Assembly: GCA_020137815.1 (NCBI GenBank)
Contig: CM035354.1
Location: 7,855,487-7,919,486, forward strand
DNA from: Hormiphora californensis
Taxonomy: Eukaryota; Ctenophora; Tentaculata; Cydippida; Pleurobrachiidae
Reading direction: 5' to 3'
DNA: 64,000 bases
This document shows, one piece after another, positions 48,636 through 61,849 of this stretch. The position numbers were made by a program, and so were the translations under genes. Within the stretch, counting starts at the first letter, position 1. Every line of letters starts with the position of its first letter. A model generated the notes under the pieces. It had not been told where the DNA came from and did no database searches. It saw only the letters and a list, made by a program, of their open reading frames with translations.

Positions 48636-49685
48636 TTATACAATCTTACAACGCATGCAACACTAACAGTGAATTTGCAAATCAAATATTCGTCCAATTT
48701 GTAATGACTTAGGGTGCATGGACTGGGAAGATAATATAGCAACTGACATTCCGGGCCCCAAGTTTGGGTCAGCTTGTAAATATTAACGGAGTGTATCAAT
48801 AATGGGCTACTGTTCTCTTCGCTGTACTTCCATATGTCGAAGTATCGTAATTCTCACAGGCAACAGTGTGTTGTGAAAACTGAAATCTTGCGAGAGAGGG
48901 TCGAGCAAGGCAAGTGAAATCTACAAACTGAAAATGGATTTCCTCCGCAAGACATGATTTCGGATGTAAAATTCGCGCGCGTAAATTGCAAATAAGATAC
49001 GCGCAAAACACAAATATGAGCCGCGCATATAAGAAAAAAGCCGCGCATACAAAATCCACACATTCGAATGTTCGTTCGAGTTTCTTTGAAACTTCAAAAA
49101 GTCCAAAATTTTCTAAAAATCTTTGCCTCCTCATTTCAGCTGGGTTGTAGGCCTCCTCTTACACCGGCATTGGCTGCAGACTGCTACTGCGTCTCATACC
49201 AAGGGACTGGAGCTGTATCATACACTAATAAGGCCGTATAGTTCGTTTGTTTGAAACTTTTCGATCTCAAAACATCGCACGGTGTCGTGGTGTCGTTAAA
49301 GTCCGTTTCAAGCGACTTGACCCGTAATTCTTGGAATTTGGCACATTGCGCGTGTATTTACAAAGGGGAAATCCTGAATTTCCAGGAATCTCAGGTCAAG
49401 TCGTTTGAAACGCACTTTACCCTCTTGGCTCTTAATATCAGATATGGGCAAATTACGGTTGATTTTGCATAAGAGCTGGATTAATAAGGAGATTAGAACA
49501 TCGTTGTTGATGATGAACAGTGAAGCGAGAGGGCCCAAAATCAAAGTTCAAATGACACGAGCAAACTAAAATTGTGCCATCCAGATGCCCTAGTCCTTTA
49601 GATTTAGAATTGACACTCCGTACTATCGGCCATAAACATGATGTTGTAGATTAGGGATGATGGGAACGGCAGTGAGGAATGAAGT
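48636..49685. other. Divergent promoter region, stomatin / CRTC
   Basis: About 1 kb upstream of both genes. It contains GCGC-rich patches between 48970 and 49060 (CGCGCGCG, CCGCGCAT repeated). Overlapping minus-strand frames at 48796-49134 are AT-rich and lack family signal. Regulatory content is plausible but not resolvable. Confidence 0.45.
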
Positions 49686-50820
49686 ATGAACCACAACCCT
49701 CGAAAGTTCGAAGAAAAGATCGCCTTGAACAAACAGAAACAGGCAGAGGCAGATAAACAATTTGCAGATATTATTAGAGATGTCACTAACATCAGGGATA
49801 ATGAGGTAATGAGTGTTCCCTGTTCATGGAGCAGGTTATAGTGTCTCTAGTTTAGTTTAGTTTAGTTTAGTGTAGAAACAATGAGCCCCTGTTTAAAGGA
49901 TGTTGGTTAATTAACATTTGTTTGTGTTTCAGTTCAACATTAACCAGTTCAGATCACTACCAAACATCCACGGACCACCTCCCGGGACATACCAATATGT
50001 GAGTTGAGATATAGAGGGAGGGGAGATAGGAGGGGAGGGAGGGGTCTTTATCCTCGTTTATCATTGCACTATGTTCCAGGGTGTGTTACCGCAGCAACGC
50101 CAGGACCACAACTCCTCTTCAGAGATGAACCATGGCCTAAACCTACAGTTACCTGAAAATCAGACAAGAAGGTAGCCGGGATATTGTTAGATCTTCTTTA
50201 CCTGATGATAACTAATATTTTAATTTGTGCCAGCGAGTAGGAGAAGAAGATTTTGCAAACTGTCATTGAAACTCTTGTTTTTAGTTTCAATCAATCAAAA
50301 AATGTCAATTTTAATCGAACACTCCATTAAATACCTTGCTACTAAATATATTTCTCGATTTATATCTCATTCCCTCTAATTATGTCATCTGTTAAGTTCA
50401 CACTCAAAGAAAACAGTAGTATTATGTATTATCCCCACATGACACTCGTTTCTTTTCTCAGGGTTCTCTCCGATTCCCAACTACATAAAACCGGCCTCCG
50501 ATTCAGTAAGTTCAGACATTAGGAAACTTCTTTAATATTACTGGTTAGTTGGTCAGTTAGTTAGCTAACAACAACTGGTATATTACTAGCCTACCTAATT
50601 GTATTGTTCCTCACACACATATGTTTATTTTCAGATCAGTTGGACCATCCGAACGCTGTGAGTATTGAGGACTGTTCTGGAGTGTGTTTTAGATAATATA
50701 GTGTTGTTGATTGATGATTGGACGTTCAATACCATATTTCAGAAAGAACGAACAAAACCTGATTTAATATTCCTTAATTTTTCAGCAAATGCAGAGGCCC
50801 AAGTCAGCGTCTGAGCTCTT
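49686..50820 (+). CDS. CRTC: CREB-regulated transcription coactivator (CRTC), 5' part
   Basis: Six exons in phase: 49686-49805, 49933-49998, 50080-50171, 50462-50505, 50635-50657 and 50786-50820, ending at a phase-2 donor. The N-terminus NPRKFEEKIALNKQKQAEAD matches the CRTC CREB-binding coiled coil ([20 protein letters not shown]). RSLPNIHGPPPGTYQY and RPKSASEL follow, the usual Ser-rich stretches where SIK/AMPK-type kinases act. CRTCs move to the nucleus when dephosphorylated by calcineurin and boost CREB-driven transcription. Exons 3-6 occur again at 52154-52874. The rest of the gene should lie further 3', where the sequence becomes unreadable, so the transactivation domain is missing from view. 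Confidence 0.85.
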
Positions 50821-50862
50821 GTAAGTTGAGGAATATCACATGCACCTGACACGTAGCACGAT

Positions 50863-50865
<3 letters not shown>

Positions 50866-50922
<57 letters not shown>

Positions 50923-50928
50923 AGAGAG
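50866..50928 (+). repeat. (GA)n microsatellite
   Basis: About 60 bases of GA in the intron after CRTC exon 6. The matching position in the second copy (52920-52970) is shorter and more interrupted. Confidence 0.93.
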
Positions 50929-51344
50929 GAAGTGATGAGATGAGTGAGAGAGAGATAGTCCGATAAATGAGAAATTCTTAGTGCAATTGGATGAAATTGG
51001 TTAAACCGCAGTTTTAAAACTGGCAACTTAACTAGTCGAACCAAATTTATAAAACATAGATATACTTATAGCTTTTAGTTTATGAGTCCCTCTTGTGAGC
51101 GATTTGTCGTGAAACACTGCCCATATACCCCACTGTTCTAAATCTTTTCCTCATTCTATGGATCTCTAACCACTTTCCCAGAGAGAAGACCAATAAGTTT
51201 AATGTAACCGGCCTAATACAACCGCCCTCACTGTAAAGTCCATTATTACTGAATAACAATTGTAACTACTTGTTGTTTTCTCTTCAACAGTCGTTATGTA
51301 GTCCCTTTTTTGTGTTTTGTATTGTGCCACCAGGCCACATGATC

Positions 51345-52134
51345 CTCTAATTAATTAAATGAAAGGCGGTTACCTATAATTTGACCTAATCGGTGCCAAT
51401 ACGTGATTACTGATTTTCTACCGTTATTCGCCAATAATCTTTATGTGCATAATTCAGTAGAGCGGAATCACACATAATACTATGATAGGTGAACCAAGTG
51501 GTTGGGTGGTTCACCTGTGATTGTGCTACACGCTCAATCAATAGGTCTACCCTACCTCATTAGACCAACACTCTCAGTAGTTACTGACTACCTCTACTGA
51601 ATCGTGGATCGATACGGAAAGACTAATGGAGAATACATAGCGGTAGAGAATCACGTAACGGGACCGATGAGGTCTCATTGTCAATTGGTAACCGCTTTTC
51701 ATTAGAGGATACCATGGTACGTGATACCATACCGTGATTCTGATTTTTCACACTCTCAGTTTTCACTCGTACTCGCTCTCTATCTCGGTCTCTCTCTATT
51801 GCCTATGGTCTTATAGTTGGATACGTGACACGAATCACTATAATTAGGGGAGGGTGATTCGGTCTCACTACAGCCGATACGTGATACGAAACACAATTAG
51901 GGGAGGACGATTCGGTCTATCCCCCGCTTTAGTCTGGTTGGATACGTGATCCCTTGCAGCCTTTTATTGCAGCCTTTTATTGCAGCCTTTTATTGCAGCC
52001 TTTTTCTGCAGCCTTTTATTGCAGCCTTTTATTAGGAGCGAAGTTCTACTCACCTGCCCTTTATCCCTCTTCTTTTTGAAGTTCCATATTCTATGGGTCA
52101 TGGGATAGCATGTTCCTTGTTTAACACATTGTTA
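51345..52134. other. Unique spacer between the CRTC copies
   Basis: Non-coding. It contains two near-copies of a roughly 60-base block (GATACGTGA-ACGAA-CAC ... AATTAGGGGAGG ... GATTCGGTCT) at about 51820-51930 and a 13-base tandem repeat at 51956-52033. The motif GATACGTGAT recurs at other places nearby. Confidence 0.6.
51956..52033 (+). repeat. 13-bp tandem repeat, six copies
   Basis: Six units of GCAGCCTTTTATT, one with an internal variant (CTTTTTCT). Confidence 0.95.
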
Positions 52135-52153
52135 ACATTGCACTATGTTCCAG

Positions 52154-52874
52154 GGTGTGTTACCGCAGCAGCGTCAGGACCACAACTCTTCTTCAGAGAT
52201 GAACCATGGCCTAAACCTACAGTTACCTGAAAATCAGACAAGAAGGTAGCCGGGATATATATTTTTAGTTCTTCTTTACCTGATGATAACTAATATTTTA
52301 ATTTGTGCCAGCGAGTAGGAGAAGAAGATTTCCACTGCAAAATGTCATTGAAACTCCTGTTTTTAGTTTCAATCAATCAAAAAATGCCAATTTTAATTTC
52401 TAACTCCATTAAATCTCTTCTTGCTATTTACATCCTTCTCGATTTATATCTCATTTATATCTCATTCCCTCTAATTATGTCATCTGTTCACACTCAAAGA
52501 AAACAGTATTATTGTCCCCACATGACACTCGTTTCTTCTCTCAGGGTTCTCTCCGATTCCCAACTACACAAAACCGGCCTCCGATTCAGTAAGTTCATAT
52601 ATGACTGGTTAGTTGGTTAGCCAACAACTACTGGTATATTACTAGCCTACCTAATTGTATTGTTCCTCACACACATATTTATTTTCAGATCAGTTGGACC
52701 ACCCCAACGCTGTGAGTATTGAGGACTGTTCTGGACTGTGTTTTAGATAATATAGTGTTGTTGATTGATGATTGGACGTTCAATACCATATTTCAGAAAG
52801 AACGAACAAAACCTGATTTAATATTCCTTAATTTTTCAGCAAATGCAGAGGCCCAAGTCAGCGTCTGAGCTCTT
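52154..52874 (+). CDS. CRTC: Second copy of CRTC exons 3-6
   Basis: Copies of the four exons at 52154-52245, 52545-52588, 52689-52711 and 52840-52874 keep all splice sites. Every base change I see in them is silent, for example CAACGC to CAGCGT and CATCCG to CACCCC. The last exon of copy one ends in phase 2 while copy two begins in phase 0, so both cannot be used in series. They would be mutually exclusive alternatives or, more likely, the other haplotype laid end to end by the assembler. Confidence 0.75.
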
Positions 52875-52919
52875 GTAAGTTGAGGAATATCACATGCACC
52901 TGACACGTAGCACGATGAC

Positions 52920-52956
<37 letters not shown>

Positions 52957-54580
52957 GAGAGAGGAAGAGAGAGGAAGTGAGAGATAGAGTGAGAGAGAGA
53001 AGAGATCCGAGAAATGAGAAATTCTTAGTGTCAATTGATTAAAATTGTTTAAAACTGGAAGTTTAAAAAACAGTCAACTTAACTAGTCAGAAACGAACAA
53101 TTTTAGCTAAAATTCAATAGAATAATAATATAAACAAGTATTTTAGTTTTGGTCCCCTTGCAGCATCGTATTTGTCCGTGAAAACACATCACCATATACC
53201 CAACACTGTGTTCTCGATATATCCTAATATCTTTTCCTCCTAATTTCTTGATCTCTACCACTTTCCCAGAGAAGACCAAATAAGGTTTAATGTAACCTGG
53301 CCTAATATCTACCGTCCCTCACTTAATAGTCATTAGTTACTGAATACAAATTGTAACTACTGTTGTTTCTCTTCAACTATAGTTATGTAGTCCTTTTTTG
53401 TAGTTTGATGCCACCAGGCACCATGCTTTACAATACTCTCAACAGTTACACGGCAACTGCAATAAATTCATTCATTGTTTTGACAGTTTCGAATTTCGAT
53501 TAAAAAATGTTAAAAAGGGGCAGGGGGCAAAAAGGGTTAGTTTTTTTAAATTATGTCCCTTTTTATTTTTTGATTTTTTTTTTTCCCAAAAAAAAGAAAA
53601 ATCACCAAAAAGTTATCCCTTTTTTTTTCCGGGGTTCCCCCCCCCAATACCAAGTTTTCCCCCTCCCCACCCCGGTTGGCTTTCAAATCCTTCCCGCCTT
53701 CTACGGGTTTTAGGCCCTAAAGAAAAACATCAAGGGAGGAAAAAAGCCCCCCCCAAAATGCCCCAAGGGTTTTAGGGTTTTGGGGAACTACTTTTTAAAA
53801 TTTTGTCCCTTTTTGGGGTTCCCCCCAAATAAGGGCTTTTTAAAAAAGACCTTTTTCCCTTTTTTTTTTCCCTTTAAAAGACAATTACCCCCACCCCCTT
53901 TTTTCTGTTACCCCCCCCGGCCCCTTAAAGTTAAAAAATCGGGGGGGTTCCCAATCCCCCCCCTTTTTTCCTAAATTGCTTTCTTTTTTTTTCTTTTGGG
54001 CCTCCCTGCCTTTGGTTTGCCTTTCCCCCTCTCCCTTTTCTCCCCTCTCTTGCCCTTCCTCCCCCCTTCCTGCTTTTTTCCCCCCCCCCCCTAACCCCGT
54101 ATTAGTTCAATCCACATCAAGCTCCAATATAACTGAGAGACATGAATTTTTGAGAGATCGTGATTATAATCTTTAAACTTCTGATAGCGTGTAGCGCATA
54201 TGGTTACTGGTGGATTGGATGTGTGCGGATGTTGTGAGACTTTGCATTGACGTAATAGTAATGTTGAACTATCTCTCTCACTCGCTCTCTCTCTTTCCTC
54301 TTTTTCTCTCTCTATCTCACTCTATCATTCCTTTATTTACTTCTCGCCCTTATAACAACATTCTTTAACCCCTAAACCTCACGTTCCTGCTTCTGTCTAA
54401 ATATTATGTCTGAGGCCCACATTATCCTCTTTCTAGAGCCCCCCCCCCACCCCCCCCTGGAGGGATACTGGGGGGATAATGGGGCATGGACCAAATCGTG
54501 TCCGTCGTTACACAGCTCACTCTACTCAGCTCTAAAACTTCTCAGTCTATCTCTTTCTCGGTATCTCTATCCCCTAACTC

Positions 54581-54582
<2 letters not shown>

Positions 54583-54646
<64 letters not shown>
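54583..54646 (+). repeat. (CT)n microsatellite
   Basis: A clean run of about 64 bases of CT dinucleotide inside the otherwise noisy region. Confidence 0.92.
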
Positions 54647-54649
<3 letters not shown>

Positions 54650-57479
54650 TGTCATTAATTTCAAATCCATTACAATTTTCAAAGAAAGTGTGATTGCTGG
54701 GTTTCACAGGTCAAATCTATTTCTTTGTCTCTGATTTAAGGTGTGATTGGTGTAGATCTTCAATCCGACTCAATCTGTCTCCCCCCTCTATCTCTCGGTC
54801 TTTCTCTATCTTTCTCTATGTCCCCCTCTCTCTGTCTCTCAATCTCTCCTCTCTCCATCTCAGGACTCAGTCCCTCTCTATGTCTCTCAATCTCTCTTTC
54901 TACCACCTTTCTAAGAAATGCTCGTGCATGATTTATCACTTTTCAACCCTTTTCACAACCCCCGGGGATCAGAAATGTAGTCCAGATCTTTTGACTTAGT
55001 AGAAGTTAAAATGGACCTGACCCCGAATCTCCTGCGTCTCACCCCCCCCTTTTTTTTCCCGCTTTCCATGGACACCAGGGCGGGCCCCCCAATCCCGGCC
55101 CAGGGTAACGGATCAGGGTGTTAATGAAATTTTATCTTTCCCAGTTACGCCAGTGTGTGCAGTGATTATCCGCCCGTACTTATTGACGCATTTTTCCCTT
55201 TCCGCCCGGATCATCCGCCCCGTCTTATTCAAAAGCTTTTTTTTCCCGGCCTTTAACATGCTTCTAAACCCTTTTTCGGTTGAGGGAAGTGCCTATCAGG
55301 GGGTTTCCCTTTTTCAGATTTACCCAGTTGGACAGTACCGGCCGGCAGAGGTTGCCCACTGGCGAGGAGCCTCTTTGAAATCTCATCAAGGCCCATTGCC
55401 ACCGAAAAGAAAATGAAAAACCCCTTTACACACCAGGTTCAACCCCTGCTTATTTTCTGACCCACGAATGGGGTTGAATTGGCGGATTTAAAAGCCCATC
55501 ACGGGAGGTTCGTTGAAATGGCCCATAGGGGGAAGACCCCGAAAAATTATGAAAACAGAAAAAAAAGGGAAAACTCGTTGGCCCCGCAAATAATATTGGG
55601 GTTGTATCTGAACGTAGTACGCTGGGGAGACGAGGGGGACTGGCAACAAATATTGCAAACAGTATAGATATTATGGGAAACGGGAACAAGGATTGTAATA
55701 CGGAGGGGGATTGGGGCCCTGCACGGTGGGTTGGGTTTTGATTACTATTAGTCGGGGAGGAACATGGTGGGGCTTCAGTCGGGGGTGGGGGACTCTTTAC
55801 TAAGAGCGTACAGTCGATCTCTTCTATTACCCCTTAGGTGTAGAATCTAAGGTTTTTTTAGGGGAAACCCTAGTAACTTCATGTATTTACACCCCTCCCG
55901 GGGCTAGTACCCTGGGGAAAGCGGGGGGAATTTTCTATATCCCTGAGGGTTTAAATCGAGCAACCACCTCACGATCTTTTTTTGGGTTCTGGGAATTTTA
56001 ACGCGAAACGGGGCCCTAAAATCCCCGGGTTCACTTATAATATAGGACAAACGGGAATGGTTCCCTATTCGGGCCCCTTGGGAGGAATGTGACCAGAGGC
56101 TACTAACTAATTTATGGGGAAAAGGAGAAGCGCTGGACCTTCCCTACAGGGGTACTCACCAAGCTCTTCTGATTAGTGTTGTGGAAAGAATGGAGAGCTT
56201 CGATCAGGCACCAGAACCACAAACTCTTCAACAGTAAGGCAGTGACCCCCCGTGATTTTAGTAAGATAAGATTGTCTCTGCGAAAAGCGCAACCGGGCAA
56301 AAAAGGTGCTGTACGATTTTGAACCACTAATAAGGAAAAGGGAATTTCGGATACCTTCGCATATCTGCCCAAATCTTTCGAGCCCCGGGCAAAATGGATG
56401 GAACGCTAGGAAAATTAAAACTATCCTGACGCTGTTCCCCAGACGAAAGGGAACACCTGAAACCAGCCCAAAGGGGAAGGCGGGACGGGGCAAAGGGCCC
56501 TAGATTGAGGGGGGCCCCGGGGGCTTTTGTTTTGCGGAAAAGGAGCGTTTTATTTGATCAAACGATGACACTGGGGAGAAAGGGTAAAGCAAAAACAACG
56601 GGGGAAATGCGTCATACTGTGAGGAAAGGGGTTGAACACAGTTAAAGAGGGTCGGGAGCCCGCGGACTTGGGTAAACCCCGGGGCGAGCTGGAACTTTAA
56701 AAACGAGGTGGGGGTATAATAAAATCTGTAGAAATCACTGGGCGACGCCCGCTGGAGGCTGACCTGGAAAAGGGGACTTCTCGGTCTCCTTGGGTAAACC
56801 ACCTACGTACCAGACCCAAATCCAATAGCCCGGTATTGGATCACCAACTTCAATTGATGATGGTTCCTTCACCAGGGGGGAACGGGTAGCTAAAAAACAC
56901 TAAAGTGGGGTAAGGGGGGCTGGGAGGATGGTATCAGCCCAAAAATTGTCAAAATGAGATACGGATGAGATTTTTTGGACATTTTCAACAACGCTTGATG
57001 AACAAAACATCCCTGATAAAGGGCCCCCAAAATCTCCCCGTGCCAAAAAAAGGGACTTGCCCAGGGTGGAAAACTACAGAAAAATTGCCTTGTTTCCGTA
57101 TTTCCAAAACCTTAAAAGGTTTATTGAAAAAAATACACCATTTTTTGGGACATCCTAAACCCGGGAGCAAAAGGGTTTTAGGCCGGGTAGATCAACATCC
57201 TCTCACGTATTGGTCTCAGACGGAATTGGGGGGCGCAGGGAAAAAACAATCAGGCATGCTTGTTTGGGTTTGCGGCCTTTGATCCCTTCACGAGGTTCCA
57301 AATGAAGATCCTGACGGCTTTGGAGTCCCCACCCCCTGTAACCTTATTGATGCCCTTTTCGGAACTGTGGCTTTAAAATCACTAAAGAGGCCCACGAAAT
57401 TTTCCCAATTTAGCCGGTGTTCTTAGGGGGTACTTTTGCCCCTTGCTAATTATACCATCGTTAATAATGGGAAAAACTC

Positions 57480-58150
57480 TTGAAGGATAATTTTGGATTC
57501 ATACCCAACCACGGAGGAGCAGAAGGTCCCGGTAAAAAGCAAACAGATGCTGATTGGCCGATATCTCGTTGTTCTTTCCCACCGATGGGCCCAGGTTTTT
57601 CCGGGCCGGCTGGGGTTTTTGCGGGCTCTTTTTGGTCCCACATAAATGGTGTAAGACGAAGTACATGACAAACGCATTGTCCAGATCCAAGGGTATAAAT
57701 CTGAGGGCATTTGCTGGATGAAGGGGATGACTTTGATCCCTGGGATCAGGGATTGGAAACTTTGAAAGTTTTCAAGTTAAGGTTTAAGGCATGGAGTGCC
57801 CTTAAAAATAACAGAGTCGGGAATTAAGATGTAAAGGGAAGATGAAGGTGAGGTTTTTCAATCCACTGTCGAAACACCTTCTATACGGATCTGAAACGGG
57901 GAATAACCCAAAGAGCCTGGGGAAAGAAGTTGAGGGGTTTACTCAGATTTTGAACACTGAACATCATGTGCAGAAAGTGTCAATGCCGTGTTTTTCCAAG
58001 CATCCTCTGAACTGAGAAATTAAAACCAAGACTGAGAATGGCTGGGCACCTTGCTAGACCGATAACCAGTGGGACAAACTCTTATTGGAAACCAGCTCGG
58101 GCCAGGCGCGGCGTGGCCCCCCCTTTACAACCTTCCAAGATGTCCTTTTA
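57480..58150 (+). pseudogene. Degraded non-LTR retrotransposon reverse-transcriptase C-terminus
   Basis: Broken frames give a recognisable series in the right order. A TDAD block lies near 57546 where the YADD/FADD catalytic box is expected. A KTKYM-like block follows near 57655, then DDF near 57728, KAWSAL near 57790, KVRFFNPLSKHLLYGSET at 57844-57897, and RMAGHLAR near 58035. This layout is typical of the end of LINE reverse transcriptases (KTKYM, DDFKYLGS, LLYGSETW, WLGHLLR). Every block sits in a different frame from its neighbours, so it is either an old copy or shredded by read errors. Confidence 0.65.
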
Positions 58151-59017
58151 AAAACCCGGGCGGGGGGTGTGAAACATAACGAAATGTTTAAACTTATGTG
58201 AAACCGGGGAAAAACGGGAGATCGTTCTTACTACTCGACCTCCCGGCCGCCATAATCAATCAATCATTTTTTGGGTGTTTGCGTGGGTTTGAGGTTTTAA
58301 TTTAGATGCAGGTTTTAAAATTTGGGGGGAGTCAGATAAAGGGGGGTTTAAAAGAAAGATAGAAGGGTAGGAGAGAGGGTACGTAAAAGGGGGAGAGGGA
58401 AAGGGGAAACCAAGACTTTACTAAGGGATAATAAGTGGGGAAAGTAGGTTTTGGGGAGGGGGTTTGAGACTGGGAAACGAACTTTAAATTACACAAAAAG
58501 GGATGGAAATAGAAAAGAAGATAAGGGGAAAATGGAGATAGAGAGATTTAAAAAACAGATAGAAAAAAGAGAGAATTAGCAGAGAGAAAGATAGAAGTAA
58601 ACATAGTTCTACTCATTGCACACATTTCAAACTAATGTTAATCGTTTTGATGGTTTAACGTAACACACAAAAACTAGAACACCGCTTAATGGGTTTGCAA
58701 AACAGATAAAAATGTGATAGAATTATACAAAATCAGATTAAAAACCGTTACCTTTTTTACGTTTACAGAATGCAGTATCTCGATCTAGAATTTTCCCCCT
58801 TGGGGCCCGTACTGATGAGATAATGCCCCTATAAGTTTTCTATACTCTCCGAATAGCAAAGCTTATAAGGACTGAGTATTGTAAAACCCCTTTTAATAAT
58901 TTTGAATTTTTAACCACATAACCTTGAAACCTTTAAAAAAGGTTACATACCCCGTGTACCCTTCTAAAAGGAAGATAGTAGAAGGGGAGAGGGGGGGAAG
59001 ACAGGGAGAGGGAGAGA

Positions 59018-59051
<34 letters not shown>

Positions 59052-60634
59052 GCGAAAAAAAAGAGAGTGAGCGAAAAAAAGAGAGAGTGAGGGAGAGAGA
59101 AGATGGAGGGTGTCCAGGTCGACGGAAGAAGGGAGATAGTAGAGCGATATGTTTGGAGAGGCCCGCTGTGAGCGCGTTTACGGCACGCGCCGCGCTCTCC
59201 CTGCTAAAGAAAGGACAACGGCGGGCGCCATTTCACTTTTATTTTGGGATGTTCTTTCAGAACTGGAGAACCCCCTCCTCTCCTCTCCAGTTCCCCCTTT
59301 CCCTCTCCCCCCCCGCCTCTCCTCCCCCCCTCTCCCTTCCCCCCCCCCTCCCCTTTTCCCATCTCAAATGTGCTTGTCTCCCCTCCTCCCTTACCCCCCC
59401 TCCCCTCTCGCCTCCCTACCGTCACCTCCTCCCCGCCCCATTTCCCCCTTTTCAGCCCTATGTTAGTTTTGTTCCCTACCCCGTTGTTGCCTTCCCTACT
59501 ATTCCATCCCTATTATCCCCCCTAATTACCCCCCCCCTACACTAAATTTCCCAAACCCTCCTTTCAGGCTTACGAATGCAGCAGCAGGCACCGTACTGCC
59601 AAGGAGGTATATTGATATCGATAAAGCTACAGGGGTAAATTAAAAAACCAGCAGATGCTACAGCCCCTCTCCCCCATACCCCTCACGCCTATAAAAGGGA
59701 AATAGGGAATTGTGCCTGTGATTTTTGTTTATGGCGTGGATCAAACATTTTGTAATTTCAGTTGGGTTCCCTGGATTGGCTACCCCGGATGACATCTCGA
59801 TGCGGGATGTCAACTTCCTCCCCCCACCCCTCTCAACACGGAAAACCCCTCCCCTGGGGAACTAATAACTTCTTTTGTGACTATTGTCATGTCATATGTT
59901 TTTATAATACTGTAGGATTTCAAATAGTAAAATTTTTATCGAAACAATTTTTTGGAAAACAATTTGTTTGGAAACAATTGTTTAATTTGTAATACTGTAG
60001 TTTTACATTCCCAAATAAAAAATGCCTCCAATATTCGAATAACCCCAAAACATGGATGAATCCCAGTACTGTATATAAAACGCCCACCTAAACACACCAG
60101 CCCCTACCCCCCTCTTAACCCAAGATTCAGGTAAAACATCACCCATCTACTTCCAGCTTCTCTCTCGGGGTCCCTTTCTTTGATTTACTATTGAAAGCCC
60201 CCCCTCCCCACAAAAACCCCCTCTTATACAGGTTAACCCCGGGCGAGGGCGATGTTCCCCAATACTACCCTAAAAGACCCCCAGGCGGGCCCCAGGAGGT
60301 CGGGAGGACATTATAGCTTCCTGGATGGCCTTATGCACACGGGGATAAGAGTCCAGGGGACTCTTTTAAATACACCCATCCTAAATTTGAGTGGGTGCTC
60401 TTCAAAAAAATTTTTGAGCCGTTGCACGTGCTGTTTTGCCATGTGCGGGGCTTTTCCTTTCTTTTCTCCACTGAAAACCATTCAAAACTGCTAAAGAAAG
60501 AAGAGTGATAATTGCTATCCGCATTGGTGACTTATGTTGTAGTGCGGGAAATGCAAGTTGGGTTATTTTTTTTTTTTTAAATTTGTTTTGGGTACAAACT
60601 TTATTCCTCAATGTTTGATTGGGGAAAGTGAAGA

Positions 60635-60668
<34 letters not shown>

Positions 60669-61849
60669 AGGGAGAGGGAGAGAAAAAAAAAAAAACATTA
60701 CATTGATTTTTGGGGGTTTGAGGATGGGTACTGTTTTGATCTTATCCCCTTTAGATTGCCATTGAATGTGTAGCCCCATTCCCCCGTGATCCCTGTGTTC
60801 CCACACTATTTGTAATATTAAACATTTATTTTTTTTCGTTAAAAATTGGAAAAGGCACAGATTTTTTTTTTTTTGAATATAAACCCCACAGTTTCAGAGA
60901 TGCCCCATGGACGCAAAAAGTCCGCAATTATTTATTTCCAATAACTGCCCTTCATTTTTTTTTGTAAATACCACCCTGAATAGATCTTTGTATTGTTATC
61001 ACGAGCGAAATACTAAACCCCCTTTCACAAGAGAGTTAATAAATTTCCCAAATACCCTGGTATTTTTAAAATTGTCTTCACCCTTTTGGGAGCCTTCCCA
61101 GGACAAGATATTGTAAAATTTTTGGTGAAGGATTTTTGGGTGTGTCACCCTGGCCTTATTTCTTTTGAAAAACCCAAAAAAACCGGTTTTTTCTGTCTCC
61201 CTCTTTTTTTTGTTTTTACGTCGAAATCTCTTCTCTCTCTCTCTTTCTCTCTCTCTCTCTCCTCTCTCTTTCCTCTCTCTCTCCCCTCTCTCTCCTCTCT
61301 CCCCCCCTTTTTGAAGGGACCATTTTACTCTCTTTTTTGCTCCCTCTCCCCCCGGGGGAGTCCCCCTCTCTTTCCTGTCACTTTTTTTAAAACTCGTGCT
61401 TTCATCCCAGCAGAATATCCAAAAACTTTCTCGCGCTTTTCCCAAACCCCCAACAACACTGAATGGGATCTTGCGCGCGCGAATGAAAGTAAAATCACGT
61501 TTTTTTTTTTCGCGCGTAAAATTTTTTTTTGAAAAACTCGTTTTTGAAAGCCCTTGAGATTTTTTGAAAAAAATCTAAGGCTTTTTTTCCCCCAAAAATT
61601 TTTTTTCGCCAGGGGTTGCCAACCCGAGTCAACAGACTATCCAGTTTGAGGCCTTAAAGCTGAAAGGACCTAGATATGCTAAAGGGTTCATCCAGGAAGG
61701 CCCATTTTGTCATTTTCGGCAATTTTTTGTCAAAACGTATTTTTTTTTCCTTTTTGTAAATAGATTGCCCTTTCTCTTCCCTCTTTTCCCAAAAAATTTT
61801 TATAGATAGAGCCACGGGTTAGAAAAAAATTTCTTTACCTCTCCCCGGT

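Larger units (their letters stand above)
50040..53430 (+). repeat. Direct duplication of a 1.3 kb CRTC segment
   Basis: The segment at about 50050-51345 recurs at about 52135-53425, covering exons 3-6, their introns and flanking sequence. Similarity is high in exons and drops by many small indels toward the end of the second copy. The intervening 51345-52130 is unique sequence. Copy spacing is about 2.1 kb. Confidence 0.85.

Noticed and set aside
50786-52245. In-frame use of both CRTC exon copies in series
   Set aside because: The first copy ends in phase 2 and the second begins in phase 0, so joining them shifts the frame.
59048-59545. 165-codon frame in the noisy 3' region
   Set aside because: Mostly Pro/Ser/Leu low complexity from CT- and C-rich runs; frame depends on unreliable homopolymer lengths.
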